Shown: one piece after another, positions 14,901-21,853 of the stretch
Position numbering within the stretch: the stretch's first letter is position 1
How the letters are laid out: each line of letters begins with the position of its first letter
Assembly: GCA_964602735.1 (NCBI GenBank)
Contig: CAZRRV010000020.1
Span: forward strand, 1-25,918
Source: CAZRRV01 sp964602735
GTDB taxonomy: Bacteria; Bacillota; Clostridia; Oscillospirales; Acutalibacteraceae
Reading direction: 5' to 3'
DNA: 25,918 bases
The notes under the pieces: generated by a model
Told to the model about the DNA's origin: nothing
What the model saw: only the letters and a program-made list of their open reading frames with translations
Databases searched by the model: none
Position numbers and translations under genes: made by a program

Positions 14901-16010
14901 GCGACATCAAAATGACCAACATCCCCTCCATGAATGCGGGGAAAGCAGTGGAGAAGCTGTCGGGTGCCTACTGTACTATCATTCAAAAAGGCTCCCGTCA
15001 AAACCATGCCGTCCGTGATGCTGTGGGGACCTCCCGGTGTCGGCAAATCCCGGGCGGTTCGCCGGATTGCAAAAGAGATCGGCGAGAGAACCGGCAAAAA
15101 AGTGCATGTGACCGACGTCCGGCTGCTCCTGTTTAATCCCATCGATCTTCGCGGCATTCCCACCGCCAACGCCGACAAAACCCTTGCCGTCTGGCTTAAA
15201 CCGCAGATATTTCAGATGGACGCAGGCGACGACACGATCAACATTCTGTTCCTTGATGAGATCTCCGCGGCGCCGCAGTCTGTGCAGGCCGCCGCGTACC
15301 AGATCACCCTTGACCGGGTTGTGGGCGAACACAGGCTCCCCGAAAACTGCATCGTAATTGCCGCCGGAAACCGAATGACAGACAAATCCGTAACTTTCAA
15401 AATGCCGAAAGCTCCGGCGAACCGGTTGTTGCACATAGAAATCGAAGGCAGCTTCAAATCATGGAAAGAGTGAGCAATCCGTGAGGGAATCAACGATAAA
15501 GTTTTGGGGTTTCTCTCTTTCCGGCAGAACTGTCTGACGGGATTTGATTCCGCTTCCGACGATCTTGCCTTCGCGACGCCGCGCTCCTGGGAAACGGTGA
15601 GCAATCTGCTGAATTGCGTCAGCGATGATATTGAGAATATGTTCCCTCTCATTTCGGGTATTGTCGGTTCGGGCGTTGCGGCGGAGTTCAGAACATGGGC
15701 GAAAGTTTATAAGGAGCTTCCGAATACGGAAGATGTATTTGACGGAAAACCGGTGAAAATGCCCGCCGGGACGGACGCCATGTACGCGCTGACAGCATCT
15801 ATGACGGCTTATGCGAGGGATCATAAAGACGAGATGAGCCGCATTGCAAATTCCATTCGCTATGCGGATAAAATGCCGCCGGATTTCAGCACGGTTCTGA
15901 TGAAAAACTATATGTACATCGAGAAAAATTATAAAGAAAAGCTCATGGCTATCCCCGAATTTGCAAAATGGCTCCAAACGAAAGGACGGTTATTGAATGG
16001 CTCTGTCTGA
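14897..16010 (+). pseudogene. MoxR-type AAA+ ATPase, frameshifted and with a premature stop
   Basis: Starts MSDIKMTNIPSMNAGKAVEK in frame 2. After SGAYCTIIQK the frame is lost near 14985-14992 (one extra base or two lost), and frame 3 continues VKTMPSVMLWGPPGVGKS (Walker A) and INILFLDEISAAPQSVQA (Walker B), with the sensor-like IVIAAGNRMTD. At 15471-15473 a TGA stands where Trp is expected (SWKE*AIREGINDKVLGFLS), after which the same frame runs to 16010. Both lesions are in conserved sequence. MoxR ATPases of this kind work with a VWA protein, here the intact next gene, whose ATG lies inside the last codons (14-nt overlap). Other genes in the window stop with TGA, so recoding of TGA as Trp is not a good explanation. 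Confidence 0.87.
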
Positions 16011-17259
16011 GGGTAAGATTCAAAAGTATATAAAAAGGCTGCTGTTATCCCGAACGCGCATTTTGTGCAATCACGGCTTTTACGGACTGCTTTTAATGCA
16101 CATGATTTATGCGGTCGGCGAAGACGTCGAAACGGCCTGCACAGACGGAGAACGGATTATTTTCGGGACGGATTTCCTTGACGGCCTGAATGACGCCGAG
16201 CTGGATTTTGTTATGATGCACGAGATTTTGCATGTCGTATTACAGCATTGTTTTCGCAACAATGCAGAAGACCCGGACGCATACAATATTGCGGCGGATA
16301 TTGTAGTTAACTCGAACATCCTGCTTGAAAACGGGATGAACGCAAGCAGCATATCAATCAAAAAAGCGGGGCCCTCCGTGCATGTTGCGCCGGACGGGAA
16401 AGAGGGCTACGAATATACCGCCGAACAAATCTATGCCATGCTCCGAAAGAATCCGGACAAAAAGGACGGAAACGACCTTCCCGGCTTTGCCGATGGCAGA
16501 GCGAAAAAAGAGCCTGCCGACGGTAAAGAGGAATCACAGCCCCGCAAAGTATGGGACGACCACTCTCCGTGGGGCAAGTATGAAGAGGATGATACACTCC
16601 GCGATGTATGGGTCAAGCGGTTTGAAGACGCGGCGGAAGCGACGGAGATCAGGGATCCGTCAAATACAAGAGGACTTCTCCCCGCTTTTGCACGGCGTAT
16701 TTTGAAAGAGCTCAAAAACCCGCAGACCGACCGGCGCACCGTTTTGAACGATTTTATCCGGGAGGAAGTGGCGGATTATTCGTTTTCGCCACCCGACCGG
16801 CGCTTTGATGACGGCCCGTTTTTCCTGCCGGATTTTAACGGCAAAGAGGATACGGTAGAGGATATTCTGTTTATGATAGATACCTCCGCGTCCATGTCCG
16901 ACGAAATGATTACGGCGGCGTACTCCGAAGTCAAGGGCGCCATCGACCAGTTTAACGGAAAACTGAAGGGCCGGCTCGGTTTCTTTGACGCGGCGATCAT
17001 CGAGCCGAAGCCGTTTGAAAATGAAGAAGAATTCAAAATTATCAGTCCCGCGGGGGGCGGCGGGACCGACTTCAAAATCATTTTCGAGTATGTAAGACAG
17101 CACATGGCGGACGAGCTCCCCGCGAGCATTATCATTCTGACCGACGGTTACGCGCCTTTCCCGCAGGAGCATCTGGCGGGCGGCATTCCCGTTTTTTGGC
17201 TGCTGAACAACGAACAGGCGGATCCCCCCTGGGGAAAGGTCGCAAGGATAAATGTTTAG
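15997..17259 (+). CDS. DUF2201 metallopeptidase-like protein with VWA-like domain
   Basis: An intact 420-residue protein. The N-terminal half has a zincin-like motif, MMHEILHVVLQHC (HExxH at 75-79, a further His84), followed by YNIAADIVVNSNILL. The middle (about 130-240) is charged and low in complexity. The C-terminal part is von Willebrand A-like with a MIDAS start DTSAS (Asp295-x-Ser297-x-Ser299) in ILFMIDTSASMSDEM, GGGGTD near 350 and IIILTDGYAPFP near 380. Start at ATG 15997 with AAAGGA about 10 nt before. Such proteins form pairs with MoxR AAA+ ATPases, thought to act in protein remodelling or metal insertion; the substrate here is unknown. Its partner gene is broken, so it has probably lost its function or relies on another ATPase. 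No clear terminator follows. Confidence 0.85.
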   Translation: MALSEGKIQKYIKRLLLSRTRILCNHGFYGLLLMHMIYAVGEDVETACTDGERIIFGTDFLDGLNDAELDFVMMHEILHVVLQHCFRNNAEDPDAYNIAADIVVNSNILLENGMNASSISIKKAGPSVHVAPDGKEGYEYTAEQIYAMLRKNPDKKDGNDLPGFADGRAKKEPADGKEESQPRKVWDDHSPWGKYEEDDTLRDVWVKRFEDAAEATEIRDPSNTRGLLPAFARRILKELKNPQTDRRTVLNDFIREEVADYSFSPPDRRFDDGPFFLPDFNGKEDTVEDILFMIDTSASMSDEMITAAYSEVKGAIDQFNGKLKGRLGFFDAAIIEPKPFENEEEFKIISPAGGGGTDFKIIFEYVRQHMADELPASIIILTDGYAPFPQEHLAGGIPVFWLLNNEQADPPWGKVARINV

Positions 17260-17338
17260 GCAATACCGCAAAAAAGGCCCCGCATCAGTTGCGCCGCCGG
17301 ATTTTTCGCCGGCCCGAATAAAAAGCGCGTAGGATAAT

Positions 17339-17367
17339 TTGTATATTTCCGAACAATCTTGTAAAAT
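17339..17367 (+). promoter_or_regulatory. Promoter in front of a structured RNA candidate
   Basis: TTGTAT (17339-17344), a 17-bp spacer, TAAAAT (17362-17367). Transcription would start near 17374, directly before a large hairpin. Confidence 0.55.
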
Positions 17368-17373
17368 ATAACG

Positions 17374-17433
17374 GAAAACCGCCGGCAGATGACGCCGTGA
17401 GCCGTCGGGCGTTCACCGGCGGTGTTGCCTTTT
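17374..17433 (+). ncRNA. Candidate small structured RNA or leader element
   Basis: An 8-bp outer stem ACCGCCGG (17378-17385) with CCGGCGGT (17416-17423) encloses an inner 6-bp stem GACGCC (17391-17396) with GGCGTT (17408-17413, one G-U pair) and an 11-nt loop. Four T follow soon after (about 17430-17433). Together with the promoter just upstream it could be a short independent RNA. It does not match a riboswitch or sRNA family I know; it could also be only the start of a long leader for the DUF2493 gene. Confidence 0.4.
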
Positions 17434-17540
17434 CGGTTTGTTACCGGTTTCGGTGCAAAGGATACCATGCGTCAAAAACGGTACATTGAAGCCGCTGTAA
17501 CGATAACGAAAAGGAAACGCGCCGCAAGAGGCGGGCACAA

Positions 17541-17558
17541 TGGATTTTACAAAATCCA
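17541..17558. repeat. Palindrome TGGATTTT-AC-AAAATCCA
   Basis: A perfect 8-bp inverted repeat around a 2-nt centre, so it is more likely a dimeric protein site than a stable RNA hairpin. It lies about 35 bp before the duplicated regulatory region. Confidence 0.6.
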
Positions 17559-17575
17559 CCGCATCAAAGGATATT

Positions 17576-17677
17576 GCGGCAAACAGCGCCCGCTTTTGCC
17601 GCCGGGCCGATATTTCGGCGGGGGAATTTTCCCGTTAAGTTGTCTTTTCGGAATTTCGTGCTACAATGTTCCCGTAA
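17576..17677 (+). repeat. Duplicated regulatory region, copy 1
   Basis: Shares with copy 2 (18338-18456), in the same order: GCGG(c/a)AA, GCGCCCG followed by a T-run and GCC, CGGGG-AATTTTCC-G, TTAAGTTGT, TTTTCGG, CGTGCTACA-TGTT and CGTAA. Ends in the promoter of the DUF2493 gene. Confidence 0.7.
17640..17667 (+). promoter_or_regulatory. Promoter of the DUF2493 gene with upstream operator-like palindrome
   Basis: TTGTCT (17640-17645), 16 bp, TACAAT (17662-17667) with an extended TGC before the -10. An imperfect palindrome CGGG-ggAATTtt-CCCG (17619-17634) ends 5 bp before the -35, a typical place for a regulator. The leader to the ATG at 17785 is about 110 nt. Confidence 0.65.
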
Positions 17678-17784
17678 CAATCGAAGCGGAGGAAACGGGG
17701 ACACATATGCGGTACCCCGATAAATTTTACGATCTTACCGGCTGCAAAAAAGAATCGAAAAACACTTAAAAAGGAGACAGCAAC

Positions 17785-18207
17785 ATGACAAAAAGAATTA
17801 TTATTCCGGGATCAAGAGGATTTACAAATTTTCCGCTTATGGAGCGTATGCTCGACAGGCTTCTGCCGCAGTACGGCGACGATATCGAGATCGTATCGGG
17901 GCACGCCGAGGGCGCGGATAAGCTCGGCGAAGAATACGCAAAAAAGCACAACATCAAATGCGCGGTCTTCCCCGCGCAGTGGGAGAAGCACGGAAGAAAA
18001 GCGGGCCCGCTGCGGAATACCCAAATGCTGGAGTACGCAATGAAGCAGGAGCCTGTAGTTGTCGCGTTCTGGGACGGACAGAGCAGAGGAACGCTGGATA
18101 TGCTCGGAAAGGCGCAGAGGAACGGCGTCCCCGCCACGGTGATCATTTGCGAAAATTCCCGCGTTTTACGGATCGTAAAATACAGTTACGACGCCGCAAC
18201 CGAATAA
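17785..18207 (+). CDS. DUF2493 / YspA-type SLOG domain protein
   Basis: A 140-residue protein beginning MTKRIIIPGSRGFTN with AAAAAGGAG 9 nt before the ATG. The GSRGF loop after the first strand, IEIVSGHAEGADKLGEEYAKKH (32-53) and VVAFWDGQSRGTLDML (92-107) are the conserved nucleotide-pocket segments of SLOG-fold proteins of the DUF2493 type. SLOG proteins bind or process nucleotides or nucleotide-derived signals; stand-alone DUF2493 proteins are frequent in phages and mobile elements, but their exact role is not known to me. The gene has its own promoter and long leader, and shares that control region with the next gene, so both are probably made under the same conditions. Confidence 0.85.
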   Translation: MTKRIIIPGSRGFTNFPLMERMLDRLLPQYGDDIEIVSGHAEGADKLGEEYAKKHNIKCAVFPAQWEKHGRKAGPLRNTQMLEYAMKQEPVVVAFWDGQSRGTLDMLGKAQRNGVPATVIICENSRVLRIVKYSYDAATE

Positions 18208-18325
18208 CGCTGCGCGCCGCGGACAAAATATAACTCCCCGCGCCGAACGAACAAAGGCAACGGACCGATTGAATTTCCGGGGCATACCGCACAGTCAAAC
18301 GGCCGCTTATTCCGATAAATGCGCG

Positions 18326-18359
18326 AACCGCCCCGTAAGCGGAAAGCGCCCGGTTTTTT
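18326..18359 (+). terminator. Weak terminator-like hairpin behind DUF2493 gene
   Basis: AACCG (18326-18330) can pair with CGGTT (18351-18355), followed by a run of six T (18354-18359, overlapping the stem end). The stem is short and the loop large, and it overlaps the regulatory copy, so the call is weak. Confidence 0.3.
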
Positions 18360-18456
18360 GCCATGCGCTTCGGCGAAAGGCGTCGACTTTTACGTTGCCG
18401 GGGAAATTTTCCGGTTAAGTTGTTTTTTCGGGATCGCCGTGCTACACTGTTTTCGT
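18338..18456 (+). repeat. Duplicated regulatory region, copy 2
   Basis: Matches copy 1 (17576-17677) in block order, with a few extra bases between the GCC block and the palindrome. Ends in the promoter of the 295-residue gene. Confidence 0.7.
18420..18448 (+). promoter_or_regulatory. Promoter of the 295-residue gene with upstream palindrome
   Basis: TTGTTT (18420-18425), 17 bp, TACACT (18443-18448) with extended TGC. An imperfect palindrome CCGG-ggaAatttt-CCGG type (18398-18414) lies 5 bp upstream of the -35, as in copy 1. The leader to the ATG at 18563 is about 108 nt. Confidence 0.65.
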
Positions 18457-18562
18457 AAACGCGATCCCGTCCGTGCGACTCTCCGCGCCGACAATGCGAT
18501 CGCTTCGGCGCGCGGGGAAATGCATTGACTAATCGCAAAAAAAACGCAAAAGGAGCAGCAGC

Positions 18563-19450
18563 ATGAAAAACGATAACGAATATGAAGCGGACGGCAAACG
18601 GTATATCGTTGAAATCAGGCGTTGCGAGCCGGTAGCACGGATACGCGATATATATACCCTCAACTGCCGGATCCACCAGCGGGGAGAAAAAGAATATCTC
18701 TACATTGCGGGCAAAGGGCGTATTAAATACAGAAAACAAATATTATGGCTTACCGAAAAATCGCTGCACACGGTCGAAGACGCCGTCTCACGCTTTTCCC
18801 TCATAATAAGCGACCGTTTATCGCCGGAAAGCGATTGTCTGCGGGTTCCTTTCGATTCCCTCGGCGTCAATCTGTACTGCCGCGAAGAAGACGATCTGGG
18901 TTACAGCGTACTGTACGAAGACAAAAAATCGGATCGTTATCTGTTCCGGGAATATATTGACATAGAGGAGATGCTGTGCGCTCTCGATCGGTTCGGTTTT
19001 TTCGGCCGGCCGGACGCTCCCGAAGAACTGCACCGCCCGACCGCGGCAAATTACCGTTCCCATCCGCTGTATCTCGCCGCGCGGGAAAAAGGCGACGTTT
19101 ATCTACAGTGGCGGATGGATCGGATTTACGCGGGCGAGTCGAACCTTGACGACGAGATTATAAACCGGGAACGGGAAAAAGGGAACCCGGGCCCCGCCGT
19201 CATAGTAAAAGCGGACGATCGCTGCGATCGCGATTATTACCTCAGCAAGCCGGATCCGAAAACGGTGAGGCTGCTGCGTAAATCGGGGTACTGCTTTTTG
19301 CACAAGCCGTATATGGCAAGGGGCGCGGGGCATTTCACCGGCTCCCGCATCACGGTCAATCCCCATGCCATGTCCGCCGTTGACGCCGCCCCCTCCGACG
19401 GAGTTCCCCTCATGGAGTGGGAGGAATTTTTCCGCCTGTTCGGCAGATGA
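18563..19450 (+). CDS. Hypothetical protein, accessory, 295 residues
   Basis: I do not recognise this protein. The ATG at 18563 has AAAAGGAG 8 nt before it. It begins MKNDNEYEADGKRYIVEIRR, has no signal peptide, no membrane segment, no Cys cluster and no nucleotide-binding loop. The first part (1-130) alternates charged and aromatic residues like a beta-rich domain (YLYIAGKGRIKYRKQILWLT; GVNLYCREEDDLGYSVLYED). A middle helical part (about 135-205) includes YIDIEEMLCALDRFGFFGR, then YLAAREKGDVYLQWRMDRIY. A last part (210-295) includes DDRCDRDYYLSKPDPKTVRLL and ends in MEWEEFFRLFGR. It shares its control region with the DUF2493 gene and is the last plus-strand gene before the minus-strand lipid operon. 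Confidence 0.7.
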   Translation: MKNDNEYEADGKRYIVEIRRCEPVARIRDIYTLNCRIHQRGEKEYLYIAGKGRIKYRKQILWLTEKSLHTVEDAVSRFSLIISDRLSPESDCLRVPFDSLGVNLYCREEDDLGYSVLYEDKKSDRYLFREYIDIEEMLCALDRFGFFGRPDAPEELHRPTAANYRSHPLYLAAREKGDVYLQWRMDRIYAGESNLDDEIINREREKGNPGPAVIVKADDRCDRDYYLSKPDPKTVRLLRKSGYCFLHKPYMARGAGHFTGSRITVNPHAMSAVDAAPSDGVPLMEWEEFFRLFGR

Positions 19451-19476
19451 ACGCTTCGGCCGTAAAAACCCGTCAT

Positions 19477-19503
19477 AAAAACAGCCATCGGTAACGATGG
19501 CTG
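19477..19503 (-). terminator. Terminator of the lipid operon
   Basis: On the minus strand a perfect 9-bp stem CAGCCATCG/CGATGGCTG (19503-19482) with a 4-nt loop is followed directly by five T (19481-19477). It lies about 40 bp behind plsY. No U-run follows on the plus strand, so it does not serve the plus-strand gene. Confidence 0.88.
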
Positions 19504-19544
19504 AACTCATAAATATACGGGTTGACGGTTTAGCGAAGATTCTG

Positions 19545-20174
19545 TTATTTCCCGCCGGATTTGAACGAGAATTTTTTCTCGGTGCCGCGGAAAATCCGCT
19601 TTATGTTTTCGGTATGGCGAAGAATCAGGAATAACACCTCGGCGCCGTAAAGCCACAGTACGGCGGGGGTATCGACGCCCGCGATGCACAGGAACACAAA
19701 CGCCGCCAGCATCGCGCTCATGGTTGAAAGCGACATTATTTTAACGGTAAACAGCAACAGGCACAGCACCGCGAGCGCCACAAGCCCGGCGCGCCAGTCG
19801 ATAAACCATATTACCGACATAAGCACCAGGAACCCCTTGCCGCCCTTGAATTTGTACCACACGGGAAAAGCGTGCCCCAGCATACAGAAAAGCCCGGTGT
19901 AAGCCGCTCCGAGCTGATAGCCCGCGCCGCCGCGTTTGAACAGCGCCGCGAAAACCGCCACAATAACCGCCGATTTCGCCAGATCGAGCGCGAGAACCCA
20001 CCACGCCAGACGGTTGCCGAATGTACGCTTAAAGTTGGTAAAACCGGGGTTGCCGCTGCCGCATTTTCGTATATCTTTCTTATATACGGCGTTTGAAAGG
20101 ATTATCGCAGGATTGAGCCCCGCGATGAGATACGCGCAAACCGCGGATAAAACATAAAGCAATGGCAAAGGCAT
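19545..20174 (-). CDS. plsY: Acyl-phosphate:glycerol-3-phosphate acyltransferase PlsY
   Basis: An integral membrane enzyme of 209 residues that moves an acyl group from acyl-phosphate to sn-glycerol-3-phosphate, giving lysophosphatidic acid, the first membrane phospholipid step. All three family motifs are visible: GSGNPGFTNFKRTFG (39-53; usual GSGNPGATN), GHAFPVWYKFKGGKG (100-114) and RHTENIKRIFRGTEKK (186-201). At least five hydrophobic segments are present. The start is an ATG with a weak AGGTG site; the gap to the upstream fakA-like stop is 10 nt, so translation is probably coupled. It is the last gene of the operon. Placement behind a fatty-acid kinase subunit fits, since the kinase makes the acyl-phosphate donor. 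Confidence 0.96.
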   Translation of the reverse strand: MPLPLLYVLSAVCAYLIAGLNPAIILSNAVYKKDIRKCGSGNPGFTNFKRTFGNRLAWWVLALDLAKSAVIVAVFAALFKRGGAGYQLGAAYTGLFCMLGHAFPVWYKFKGGKGFLVLMSVIWFIDWRAGLVALAVLCLLLFTVKIMSLSTMSAMLAAFVFLCIAGVDTPAVLWLYGAEVLFLILRHTENIKRIFRGTEKKFSFKSGGK

Positions 20175-20184
20175 AAAACCGCAC

Positions 20185-21825
20185 CTACTCTAAAATAAGA
20201 ATATAATCGTAAACCTCCTGCATCCCGCTCACCGAAAAAACCTCTTTGCCGGGGTACTTGGCCGCTATCGACCGTTCAATCGTTTCGGCCTCGTCGCCCG
20301 GAACATTCTTACCGTAGATCACTATGCAGATGTCGTGATTCGCAATCCCTATCAAATCGGTGAGTTTCATCGCGGCTTCGGCGCGGTCTTCAAGACTTAC
20401 GAGAATATCCTTACCGACAAATCCTATGTACTCGCCGCTGTGAGTTTCGCTCGTGTCGCGGCAGCTTTGAGAAATATAGGCCGTTACGGTACCGCTCATG
20501 GCGTTTTTCATGTCCTGCTCATTGGAATCGGCGTCGCCGGTGTCGCAGAACATCGAAAGCGCGGCGTAGCCCTCCCCTATCGAACGGCTTTCGATAACCC
20601 TGACATCCGCGTCGCCGTACATCGTGGCCGCCTGTTTCGCCGCCAGAATAACATTACCGTTGTTCGGCAGCACGAAAACGGTATCCGCTTTGGCGCGCTT
20701 GAAAGCCTCGATAAAATCCTCGGTGGAGGGGTTCATACTTTGCCCGCCGTTGACTATAACATCGGCTCCGCGCTCCGAGAACATCCGCTGTATTCCCTCG
20801 CCCGAACACACCGCCGCAACCGCGAACTTCTTCCGCTCGCCGTCGGGAGTAACCGAAATATTTATCCCGTCGAGGGTGGTATTGTTGTGCTGAAGCGACA
20901 TATTTTCGATTTTGATTTTCAAAAATTCTCCGAACTTCTGACAAAACGCCAGAACTTTATCGGGCATCATGGTATGAACATGGATTTTAACGATGCTGCC
21001 CGTTTTGAACGCCACAACCGAATCTCCGATTTTCTTCAGGAAATCGGTAATCGTTGAAATATCGAATGTTTCCGGGTCGGTTTTGACCCGCTGCAGACGC
21101 AACAGCAGTTCGGTACAGTAGCCGTATTTAAGTATGTCGTTTTCGGTAAAAAGGTTCAGATCCAGTTCGGCGGGCTCTTCGGTATAACCTGCCGCCGGGG
21201 TGGTGTACGACGCGCCGTCGCGCAACGCGTTATCCATTCCCTCGACGATATAGTAAAGTCCGGCGCCGCCCGAGTCGACAACGCCCGCTTTTTTAAGCAC
21301 CGGCAACATTTCCGGCGTTTTATCGAGGGTGCGTTTCGCCTCGCTCAAAAAATTTTTCAGCAAATCCGCCGGAGTCTTCGCGACCTTGCCGCACGCGTAA
21401 TCGGTGGCCTTTTTCGCGACGGTGAGAATCGTACCCTCCACCGGCTCCATAACGGCGTTGTAGGCGTGATTAACCCCGCTTTTAAGCGCCGCGCACAGCG
21501 TTTCGTTATCCGCGGTTTCAACGCCTTCAAGCCCGCGGGCTATGCCGTCGAAAAACTGGGAAAGTATAACCCCGGAATTTCCCCGCGCCGAAAGCAGCAT
21601 CCCGTCGGCGGCTCTGCGCGACGCGACGGCTATCGAAGCGTCCCCCTGCGCAACGGCGTTCGATCCGCCTATCATGGTAAGCAGCATATTGTCTCCGGTA
21701 TCACCGTCCGGAACCGGGAAAACATTCAAATTATTTATCGCCTGTGCCTGTGAACGCAGGTTTTCGGTTCCCGCGTGAATCATTTGCGCGAACTGAAAAC
21801 CCGTTACGGTCTGCGTTTCTTCCAT
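20185..21825 (-). CDS. fakA: DAK2-domain fatty acid kinase subunit FakA (YloV family)
   Basis: ATP-dependent kinase subunit that phosphorylates a fatty acid held by a FakB/DegV partner, giving acyl-phosphate for PlsY or for fatty-acid elongation. The 546-residue length fits the family. The N-terminal DAK2 domain shows NNLNVFPVPDGDTGDNM (31-47; Asp40, Asp42, Asp45 bind Mg-ATP) and LLSARGNSGVILSQFFDG. A middle domain (about 240-350) and the C-terminal domain (SGTVTAYISQSCRDT and following) make up the rest. The ATG at 21825 has AGGGG about 11 nt and AGGA directly upstream. It sits 28 nt behind the FNR-type gene and 10 nt before plsY in one operon that also begins with a DegV gene, so the full acyl-phosphate route is local. 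Confidence 0.9.
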   Translation of the reverse strand: MEETQTVTGFQFAQMIHAGTENLRSQAQAINNLNVFPVPDGDTGDNMLLTMIGGSNAVAQGDASIAVASRRAADGMLLSARGNSGVILSQFFDGIARGLEGVETADNETLCAALKSGVNHAYNAVMEPVEGTILTVAKKATDYACGKVAKTPADLLKNFLSEAKRTLDKTPEMLPVLKKAGVVDSGGAGLYYIVEGMDNALRDGASYTTPAAGYTEEPAELDLNLFTENDILKYGYCTELLLRLQRVKTDPETFDISTITDFLKKIGDSVVAFKTGSIVKIHVHTMMPDKVLAFCQKFGEFLKIKIENMSLQHNNTTLDGINISVTPDGERKKFAVAAVCSGEGIQRMFSERGADVIVNGGQSMNPSTEDFIEAFKRAKADTVFVLPNNGNVILAAKQAATMYGDADVRVIESRSIGEGYAALSMFCDTGDADSNEQDMKNAMSGTVTAYISQSCRDTSETHSGEYIGFVGKDILVSLEDRAEAAMKLTDLIGIANHDICIVIYGKNVPGDEAETIERSIAAKYPGKEVFSVSGMQEVYDYILILE

Positions 21826-21853
21826 TTCCTAAAATCCCCTCTTCAACTTGCGG

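Larger units (their letters stand above)
8932..17259 (+). mobile_element. Remnant of a large mobile-element replication/processing module
   Basis: A single-strand, tightly packed run of genes: cREC, PolC-like polymerase, small ORF, broken element-type helicase, broken MoxR ATPase, DUF2201/VWA protein. Large helicases of this kind and MoxR+DUF2201 pairs are, as far as I know, typical of clostridial conjugative or phage-like elements. Five inactivating lesions lie in two of the genes. No integrase, relaxase, coupling protein, att site or flanking repeat was found, so the borders given are simply the first and last gene. Confidence 0.45.
17260..17784 (+). other. Non-coding stretch with RNA candidate, palindrome and promoter
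   Basis: 525 bp between the VWA gene and the DUF2493 gene. In order it holds a small GCCGG/CCGGC stem (about 17295-17313), a promoter and structured RNA candidate (17339-17433), a palindrome (17541-17558) and the duplicated regulatory region with the DUF2493 promoter (17576-17677). Open frames crossing it have no supporting ribosome site or protein features. Confidence 0.6.
18208..18562 (+). other. Intergenic stretch with weak terminator and second regulatory copy
   Basis: 355 bp. A weak terminator-like element (18326-18359) follows the DUF2493 gene, then copy 2 of the duplicated regulatory region with the promoter of the 295-residue gene. The rest shows no convincing gene. Confidence 0.55.

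Noticed and set aside
15471..15473. TGA read as tryptophan (alternative genetic code)
   Set aside because: A Trp would fit the family here, but sortase, ppdK and the cREC gene use TGA as their normal stop, and the same gene also carries a frameshift.
17422..17769. Open frame of 115 codons on the plus strand
   Set aside because: It runs through the hairpin, the palindrome and the DUF2493 promoter, has no ribosome site at its start and no family features.
17707..17769. 20-codon ORF in the DUF2493 leader (MRYPDKFYDLTGCKKESKNT) as a leader peptide
   Set aside because: The GGAGG site is 14 nt from the ATG, too far for good initiation, and the second regulatory copy has no matching ORF.
8393..19472. 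AAAAACCCG at 8393-8401 and 19464-19472 as a flanking target-site duplication of the island
   Set aside because: Nine simple-sequence bases over this distance can match by chance, the flanks do not continue, and no integrase is present.
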